Source: Nitrosospira multiformis
Lineage (GTDB): Bacteria; Pseudomonadota; Gammaproteobacteria; Burkholderiales; Nitrosomonadaceae
DNA length: 64,000 nt
Assembly (NCBI GenBank): GCA_017306155.1
Contig: JAFKJB010000007.1
Location: 1 to 64,000, forward strand
Direction of reading: 5' to 3'
The notes below the pieces were generated by a model that was not told the origin of the DNA, ran no database searches, and saw nothing but the letters and a program-made list of their open reading frames with translations. A program made the position numbers and the translations under genes. Positions 59,701 to 64,000 of the stretch are shown here, piece after piece. The stretch's first letter is position 1. Each line of letters begins with the position of its first letter.

Positions 59701-60072
59701 GTGCGTAATGGCGATTTTTCCGAAGGCATGCATCATTGGTTTTTCTCGGCAGATGACTACCTGCCGTGGCATGTGGAAAATCTGTATTTGAGTGTTTTCT
59801 TTGAACAGGGCTGGTTCGGGCTGCTCTGCTTCCTTGCGCTCATTGTCTATGCGATCGTACGGTGGTTGCCGCACGCATGGAGAAATGATCCGCTGAGCCT
59901 GGTACTATGCGCATCGCTCACGGCCTTTCTTGCCGTCGGCCTCTTGAACAGTTGGGCAGACGAGCCCCGCCTCAGTTTCCTGTTCTACCTGTTACTGATC
60001 GCGGGATTGATCGCCGAAGCACCTTCTGTTCAGGCAAGGCAGCACTCCGCCCTGGTTCGGAACAGTCCATGA
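56716..60072 (+). CDS. Triple VanZ–O-antigen ligase/polymerase-like fusion
   Basis: This protein has 1118 residues and starts with TTG at 56716; an in-frame stop at 56704 and no ATG before the first helix leave little choice. Three VanZ-like modules occur in sequence: about 20-150 (GVEFIQQFF near 111), 168-290 (LIESLQLT near 258) and 345-440 (IIEAGKLFI near 411). From about 490 follows a Wzy/WaaL-type domain with FSRGGQAA near 753. The large periplasmic loop (about 870-1018) carries a beta-rich insert, including NLVRNGDFSEGMHHW near 992, like a CBM4/9-type module. It is followed by HVENLYLSVFFEQGWFG, close to the ligase signature. A role in glycan polymerisation or ligation is inferred. Confidence 0.82.
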   Translation: MSNATNSGQYQLNRSSLVGPVLVYLVIIVYGSLIPFHWNGLSLDAAWVNFQHIPLLKLGVASRADLVANLLLYIPFGLLLCGWLVGEDRQPRLMSIGMLLSLLFSLTVALGVEFIQQFFAPRTVSLNDIFAELAGSILGIALWPVIGKYLTLLPRTIASGGVQARQGVLIAYVLLYAVLSLFPYDFLLSFDEWRDKLASGNAGWVFAPNCGEKCFLRLIPEALLAAPLAALIFQHSRQYHLPSLLLSAAITGAILGVLIESLQLTIASGISQGASVISRAAGLTLGAGLIPFASNLDWLALRRYIKPVLGLCILPYLGALAWLNGWFSGERLGASEGLERLGDIRFIPFYYHYFTTETAALISLLFQAALYLPIGAGLWIWRWSCFPSGWQQDFQRRAAVAGLVAGIAACIIEAGKLFIAEKHPDPTNVLIAAAAAMGAYRLLHALSPTQPDTTASSAQLKPEETAPRHYLPPVLGKFAEIHRSERLFSNERPHWAVAAGILAIVVAAWAAITTPLGAGWVSLSLIVYAALIWWQPGLWLVWVPALLPLLDLTHWTGRLFWTEFDTVLLVTLGVAYLRLGSRLPPQRSLRKLGRWLFFLFILSAAISFIIGLFPLAALDHNAFSSYISSYNALRAVKGLLFVLAFMPLLALQWEEPLRATNRLALGMTLGLAGTVAYVLWERATFPGLFNFENDYRITGPFPGMHVGGAYIEAFLTAALPFVALLAWGQRRAWVTVLAVGLYGLGGYSVMVTFSRGGQAAFALASLVLLLGFLKLAAHGRSHRFSNMIAVSIIVGVAAVITWPIFSGQYSQARWATAEQDMEARTTHWADAISIAQRQNASLFGMGLGSFPAAYFWNSNAPSRPATYGFISKNGNSILRLGSGSPLYFEQIVAVVAEQWYTLSMDLRAETGNPTLIATVCEKAMLYSYTCTHVPLQDNAGNRDWSHFEMQIHATNFGPPGSRLTRPVKLSLYNSQPGTVVDVDNVTLLDISGKNLVRNGDFSEGMHHWFFSADDYLPWHVENLYLSVFFEQGWFGLLCFLALIVYAIVRWLPHAWRNDPLSLVLCASLTAFLAVGLLNSWADEPRLSFLFYLLLIAGLIAEAPSVQARQHSALVRNSP

Positions 60073-60270
60073 TATCGCCGCCGCTTTTATCTTTCGGCGG
60101 TGCTCAGGCCAGTATGTAATGGGTATTTACTTCGGATTAAGCAGAGATCAGTTCACTGGACACCAAGGATCGTGAAATCGGGACCTCAGCTTGGGATGCC
60201 AGCAGTGTCTCAAGCCGCCTATCGGAAACGAACCCGACATAGCTGGCCAAGCTATGTCTCAGGACTACAT

Positions 60271-60915
60271 CTAGATCGCCGAGCGAAACCTGAGTCCAGC
60301 GCTGGTGGCACCCGGCACCATCAACAAATGGCCACTGAGCGTGCATAGCATTATTGGGCCGGTTTTCCAGCCTGCGTGCTCGAAGACAGCGAGAGAGGGC
60401 ACATTAGTTGCGCGAACATGCGCGATTATCCGATGAACGTTACGAGTTGAAAGATCGCTTACGGTTGCGGCGATTAATCGCTGGGCGGCACCTCGTCGAC
60501 GATATGCTGGCCATGTATATAGATAACTCAGGAAGGCATCTGTTTCGGCCATCCCCAAGTATAGCGGCGGTGAATCGATCCGGCAGGCGGGTCCACGCTC
60601 GATACTGAGCTGCGCTACGAGCGAATCATCAGCCAGCAATAGATGCAAACTGCCTCCATGCCTAAGAAGTTGTTTTGGATTTGAACCGCATTGCTCAGCT
60701 GCACGTTCAATTATATCGCTGGAGAGATTGGACAGTGCCTCGTCAGTGTACAAGCTCAAGTAGCGCCAACCGGACGGTAGCATCAATGACTTGCTCGGCT
60801 GAGCAAATATCCAAACAATACGAAATACGTCAATCCGGGTAAGTAATTTCAGTCCGAAATAAGCGGCGGCTCGCAGTCCTCCGGGGCCTTTCAAGAATTC
60901 CAGTCTCTCCTTCAT
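60271..60915 (-). CDS. GNAT family N-acetyltransferase
   Basis: The protein has 214 residues with the acetyl-CoA binding motif A visible as YRRRGAAQRLIAATVSDL near 145-160, followed by VRATNVPSLAVFEHAGW, the typical motif B. The N-terminal 90 residues are variable; YLSLYTDEAL and CGSNPKQLLRHGG are notable. Substrate unknown; a surface sugar or amino sugar is plausible from context. The start is seven bases after the stop of the upstream transferase gene, so the two are one unit. Its end faces the VanZ fusion gene across 198 bases with no clear terminator. Confidence 0.85.
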   Translation of the reverse strand: MKERLEFLKGPGGLRAAAYFGLKLLTRIDVFRIVWIFAQPSKSLMLPSGWRYLSLYTDEALSNLSSDIIERAAEQCGSNPKQLLRHGGSLHLLLADDSLVAQLSIERGPACRIDSPPLYLGMAETDAFLSYLYTWPAYRRRGAAQRLIAATVSDLSTRNVHRIIAHVRATNVPSLAVFEHAGWKTGPIMLCTLSGHLLMVPGATSAGLRFRSAI

Positions 60916-60921
60916 TAAAGC

Positions 60922-62073
60922 TCAGTTTCCGCCTGTGGAGCGCCTGACGGCGATATCCCGGACCATCCGCTTGATATGCGCTTTGAGGCCGCTCTTATCA
61001 AGCCAGCTTCCAATTGCCTCGGATAGCGTGTTGGTCGCGATCAGTGCATATGCATAAGCTGTGCCCGGCCAGCCGCGCGGGATCAAGTAATAGTGCCGTT
61101 CCTCCCGTGATGCATTTGACATTCTCTGCTTATATAAACTGTCTCCAGCCAGGAAATCAAAGCGGTAAATTCCTGCTGTCATTAGATCGGCCATAACCTC
61201 GGTATGCAGATAAATACCCGGTTGCAGCTTGGATATGGCTGGATCATACCCTACATGGTGTGCATAATAGGTGTGCCTGTCGTGATAGCCAAGCTGGAAA
61301 GCAACCGGTTTGTCCCCGATCTGGAGAATGTACGCCCTAAGCCAGCGATTTTCGGCCATCTTACGAAGGTACGCGACCTGTTCCGCTGTGTTTTCAAGCC
61401 CAAGGCCAAGCAGATGATATTGATAAGTCTTGCGGGATACTTCCGCCAGAGCCGCTGCGAGCTCCTCGATTTGTTCCATTTCTGTGTAACAGGCCAGGGT
61501 TACCGCCTCCCCCGCCTTCACGCTGAAATTCCTGCGGGTGCGCCGCACATCCTTACGGCTTTCACTTCCCAACGTTCGAAGATAGTCCTCGAATTGCGCT
61601 CCCTCGGGTAGCTCGATGAGTCGCCGGGTATAGGAGGGGCCGTAGGGCACCACATGGAAAAGACTGTAAACCATGGTGTCTCGCGATGTCAGCAGATTGG
61701 CCAAAGGCGAGCCTGCTGGTACACCCTCGAAAAACACAACCCCTCGCGCGCCTATTGTTTCCCGGAGAAGCTTGAGCAATCCTGTCAGCGACGAAGAATC
61801 CACACACACAGGCTCTCCCTGCATTGCATGCCTTCGCACTGGAATGCGGAATAAGGTTGTCTCGCCAAAGCAGTACGCAAGTGCTCCTGGATGAACAAAA
61901 AAGGGAGCATACCCGCAAGGGTTTTGTGAATCCCCCTGAAAAAAATAATGAATAGACTTGTCCAGACTATCGACACGACTGCTCAGCCAGCGGGGATCCA
62001 GTGCAAGGGGTATAGTGCCTGGCAGAGAGAGGTCAGGAATATTGCCTGGAACGTCAGCCAAGTACCACTGCAT
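60922..62073 (-). CDS. FemAB/GNAT-fold transferase, copy 1
   Basis: This 383-residue cytoplasmic protein belongs to the BioF2/FemAB-like acyltransferase group (GNAT_6). Conserved parts: SESRKDVRRTRRNF near 170, then ILQIGDKPVAFQLGYHDRHTYYAHHVGYDP near 265 (shown here by its KPVAFQLGY core), the PGIYLHTEVMADLM helix and FDFLAGDSLYKQRM. The ATG at 62073 is chosen for AAGAAGG five bases upstream; an ATG at 62121 overlaps the previous gene. The C-terminus LDKSGLKAHIKRMVRD resembles that of the next gene upstream, so the two are paralogues. Substrate unknown; in such loci they often modify exopolysaccharide or peptides. Confidence 0.85.
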   Translation of the reverse strand: MQWYLADVPGNIPDLSLPGTIPLALDPRWLSSRVDSLDKSIHYFFQGDSQNPCGYAPFFVHPGALAYCFGETTLFRIPVRRHAMQGEPVCVDSSSLTGLLKLLRETIGARGVVFFEGVPAGSPLANLLTSRDTMVYSLFHVVPYGPSYTRRLIELPEGAQFEDYLRTLGSESRKDVRRTRRNFSVKAGEAVTLACYTEMEQIEELAAALAEVSRKTYQYHLLGLGLENTAEQVAYLRKMAENRWLRAYILQIGDKPVAFQLGYHDRHTYYAHHVGYDPAISKLQPGIYLHTEVMADLMTAGIYRFDFLAGDSLYKQRMSNASREERHYYLIPRGWPGTAYAYALIATNTLSEAIGSWLDKSGLKAHIKRMVRDIAVRRSTGGN

Positions 62074-62110
62074 CATAACCTTCTTTGAAATGGATGATAT
62101 GGACAAAGCA

Positions 62111-63052
62111 TCAAATTCCAAACCTCATCATTTTTTTTAGCCTTGACTTAAGCCCGAGCTCATCAAGTTTATCGCCGATTGCATTACTGATATAGTCGAC
62201 AGTCCGCTGACCATGCAGCAGAAACCTATTCTGGATGTTGTTGCGCAGAAAAAAAACATTGGCGCACTGAATGCTGTGTGTTGCAAACAGCTTTTTGTGC
62301 TCGGATTGCCCCTCTGTAAAGTCAAAAAAACGGAATTTGCGCTCTTCGAATAAATACTCCAGGGCGAGCCACTGCAAAACGGTGCCGACTGAAAAATTCA
62401 TATAACCGGGATCATACCCAAGAAATGCATAAATTAGCACGCCGTTTATAACAGGGCAGTAGAGATACGAGATGGGTTTATCTTGATAAAAAAGAATGAA
62501 CCCACGTACCCTATCCTCGCCAGCAAGCTGTTCAACTCCCCGACAGAATTCCTCTGAATCTGGCAGCCCTTCATCAAACAATCTCTCCTGATAGCTTATT
62601 CTGGACACAATGCGTGCAAGCCGAAAGAATTCGGCCATTTCGCCAGGAGATCTGTAGACTCTCCAGGAGATACTGCCACCGCAATGCTCTGTGTACTTCC
62701 GTATTTTGCGGCTGATAGTCGAGCGCGTCTTAGCGGAAAACTTGCCCTTGTATTCCGCAAACGACTGCTGCATGTCGATGTAATAGCGGGGATACTGGGC
62801 GGGAACATAGCACAGATATACGCCTTGCTGCCGTAGCACGGGTTGTGGTCCGGTGATGCGCAGCGATCTTATCAGGAAGCCCTGGCTTCCTTCATGCAGA
62901 GGATCAGCGGGCACTATTGGCTCGGCTACGGGGAGTGCTTCATCATCAAGTCCCGCTTCCCGCACCTGCAACAATAACCGGGGGGCAAGTAGAGTCTTGT
63001 CGCCCAGTTGTATCTTTATCGGCACCTGCTGGCAATGCCATGTCTGATTCAA
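62111..63052 (-). CDS. FemAB/GNAT-fold transferase, copy 2
   Basis: The protein has 313 residues from a TTG at 63052. The start is firm: AGGAGG lies five bases upstream, and the TTG overlaps the stop of the deacetylase gene in the sequence TTGA. An ATG at 63181 would extend into that gene. The fold matches the BioF2/GNAT_6 group: KFSAKTRSTISRKIRK near 110, then GFILFYQDKPISYLYCPVING and GTVLQWLALEYLFE, and FFDFTEGQSEHKKLFA. The C-terminus LDELGLKSRLKKMM parallels the neighbouring copy. Substrate unknown. Translation is coupled to the deacetylase. Confidence 0.85.
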   Translation of the reverse strand: MNQTWHCQQVPIKIQLGDKTLLAPRLLLQVREAGLDDEALPVAEPIVPADPLHEGSQGFLIRSLRITGPQPVLRQQGVYLCYVPAQYPRYYIDMQQSFAEYKGKFSAKTRSTISRKIRKYTEHCGGSISWRVYRSPGEMAEFFRLARIVSRISYQERLFDEGLPDSEEFCRGVEQLAGEDRVRGFILFYQDKPISYLYCPVINGVLIYAFLGYDPGYMNFSVGTVLQWLALEYLFEERKFRFFDFTEGQSEHKKLFATHSIQCANVFFLRNNIQNRFLLHGQRTVDYISNAIGDKLDELGLKSRLKKMMRFGI

Positions 63053-64000
63053 CGAAGCCTCCTGAGCAAACCCTGCTCCAGCATTCTGAATCCCGTTTTC
63101 CAGACCGGTGAGGTAAGCGGAGCGGGTTGCAGGGGAGCAGACACAGGTATCAGGCCATGAAAGCCCCGTACGCGAAAACAATCCCGATGCCGGTCAAGGA
63201 AAGAGCAAAGTTTATGAAAACGCTCTATTACAATCCCGTCCGGACGGTCCATCGCCGGGTTAAGCAATTCGAAATTATGCGACAGGATGACAAAGGCTTT
63301 ACGTCCGGACTCCAGCGACTGCCAGAGCAGGCCCTCCATCTCCCGATAAGAACATGCAGTCAGTTGGGCATGCCGCAACCCGCCCAGGCCGCTGTCGAAG
63401 ACCGTCATCGGATATTCGTACACACCTTCGCATTCGACAGGCTCCACCAGTGGCATTTCAGGACTGACGCCGCTATCTTGTCCGAGCATGCTCGCGTTGT
63501 AGCTGCTGTCGAAAGTGATCTGGTTCGCCTTCAGGGCGCGCAACGTGTCCCGGTTGAAGCCAAAACCTCCCGCACGAAACGCGTTTACACGCGGCGCTCC
63601 TGCTGATTCGATCAACCGTACGCCTGCCTGTATCAGGATTGTTTGCTCTTCCAGTGAAAAATAGCGCAGATGCTGCCTTTTGCGGCTCACATTGTCGAGC
63701 AATGGCCGGTTCGATTCATCTACCCATTCGGTGTGGAGATGAAGCTGTATTTCATGATCTTCCTCCCGAATGAGAGCAAGAATCTCCGCCAGCGGCTCAC
63801 GACCAAACCGCGTCGAGAACAGGGGTTCAACAAAAAATACCCCCGTCAATCCGTAATCCCGCAACTGGCGCAACTGGTATGGCAGGCCATAATCCCCGTT
63901 AGGGGTAGAACCATAGATATACCTCCGGAAGGCTGACGGGAATTTGGCGTCGAGGTCCTCCCAGCCATTGCACCATACCTCGACGTCAACAGTAAGGAAT
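63049..64000 (-). CDS. Polysaccharide deacetylase, WalW-like (5' end cut by window)
   Basis: The reading frame runs without a stop from 63049 to the window end, so the start is outside. The visible N-terminal end reads FLTVDVEVWCNGWEDLD, with the metal-binding aspartate of a NodB-type first motif, and QLHLHTEWVDE holds the second-motif histidines. FRAGGFGFN and LSHNFELLNP follow. This is the layout of WalW-like deacetylases in exopolysaccharide loci, which remove acetyl groups from glycans. About 317 residues are visible. The stop overlaps the TTG start of the next gene by four bases. Confidence 0.88.
   Translation of the reverse strand, partial: FLTVDVEVWCNGWEDLDAKFPSAFRRYIYGSTPNGDYGLPYQLRQLRDYGLTGVFFVEPLFSTRFGREPLAEILALIREEDHEIQLHLHTEWVDESNRPLLDNVSRKRQHLRYFSLEEQTILIQAGVRLIESAGAPRVNAFRAGGFGFNRDTLRALKANQITFDSSYNASMLGQDSGVSPEMPLVEPVECEGVYEYPMTVFDSGLGGLRHAQLTACSYREMEGLLWQSLESGRKAFVILSHNFELLNPAMDRPDGIVIERFHKLCSFLDRHRDCFRVRGFHGLIPVSAPLQPAPLTSPVWKTGFRMLEQGLLRRLR

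Noticed and set aside
60072-60110. Hairpin CCGCCG...CGGCGG after the VanZ-ligase gene
   Set aside because: Six-base stem with a 12-base loop and no T-run; too weak to call a terminator.
1-64000. tRNA, rRNA, CRISPR array, insertion sequence or prophage
   Set aside because: Looked for by eye on both strands; no cloverleaf with a TTC loop, spaced identical repeats, transposase or integrase was found.

Overview
The window most likely comes from a chromosome of an ammonia-oxidising betaproteobacterium close to Nitrosospira. The evidence is a cytochrome P460 family haem protein (17643-18209), betaproteobacterial-type FtsZ, FtsA and RelA sequences, and a complete dcw cluster in proteobacterial order. 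The genus is an inference; no rRNA gene lies in the window. I saw no tRNA or rRNA gene, insertion sequence, prophage or CRISPR array.

Left part (1-18.5 kb, almost all + strand). A terminator of an upstream gene is followed by a promoter with two NrdR-like boxes and then nrdA-nrdB (class Ia ribonucleotide reductase) with a small acidic unknown gene. Next come fumC, a patatin-like lipase, a TerC-family membrane protein, a universal stress protein and an orphan type IV pilin-like gene. After a 555-base gap come two convergent unknown genes and the compact block yqgE-ruvX-pyrR-pyrB-pyrC'. The last member lacks the metal-binding HxH of dihydroorotases and is probably the structural pseudo-subunit of aspartate transcarbamoylase. 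prlC and the cytochrome P460 family lipoprotein close this part.

Middle (18.5-46.7 kb, almost all - strand). secA and an M23 peptidase are followed, read right to left, by the dcw cluster mraZ-rsmH-ftsL-ftsI-murE-murF-mraY-murD-ftsW-murG-murC-murB-ddl-ftsQ-ftsA-ftsZ. These genes make the peptidoglycan precursors and the divisome. They are tightly packed, with many 4-base overlaps, and start from a promoter carrying three GTGGG repeats typical of MraZ operators. lpxC, often found after ftsZ, is absent here. relA and comEC lie upstream of the cluster on the same strand.

Right part (46.7-64 kb). A DUF2062 gene, lolDC (lipoprotein export) and a probable zinc-uptake group (Fur/Zur-type regulator, small CxxC protein, ZnuD-like TonB receptor) lead into a surface-glycan region. 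That region holds a beta-helix lipoprotein, a large VanZ-like membrane protein and a 1118-residue protein joining three VanZ-like modules to an O-antigen ligase/polymerase-like domain with an extra beta-rich insert. Facing these, on the - strand, is a coupled set: a WalW-like polysaccharide deacetylase (cut by the window end), two related FemAB/GNAT-fold transferases and a small GNAT acetyltransferase. This 52.9-64 kb region is the least ordinary part of the window and probably continues beyond its right end.
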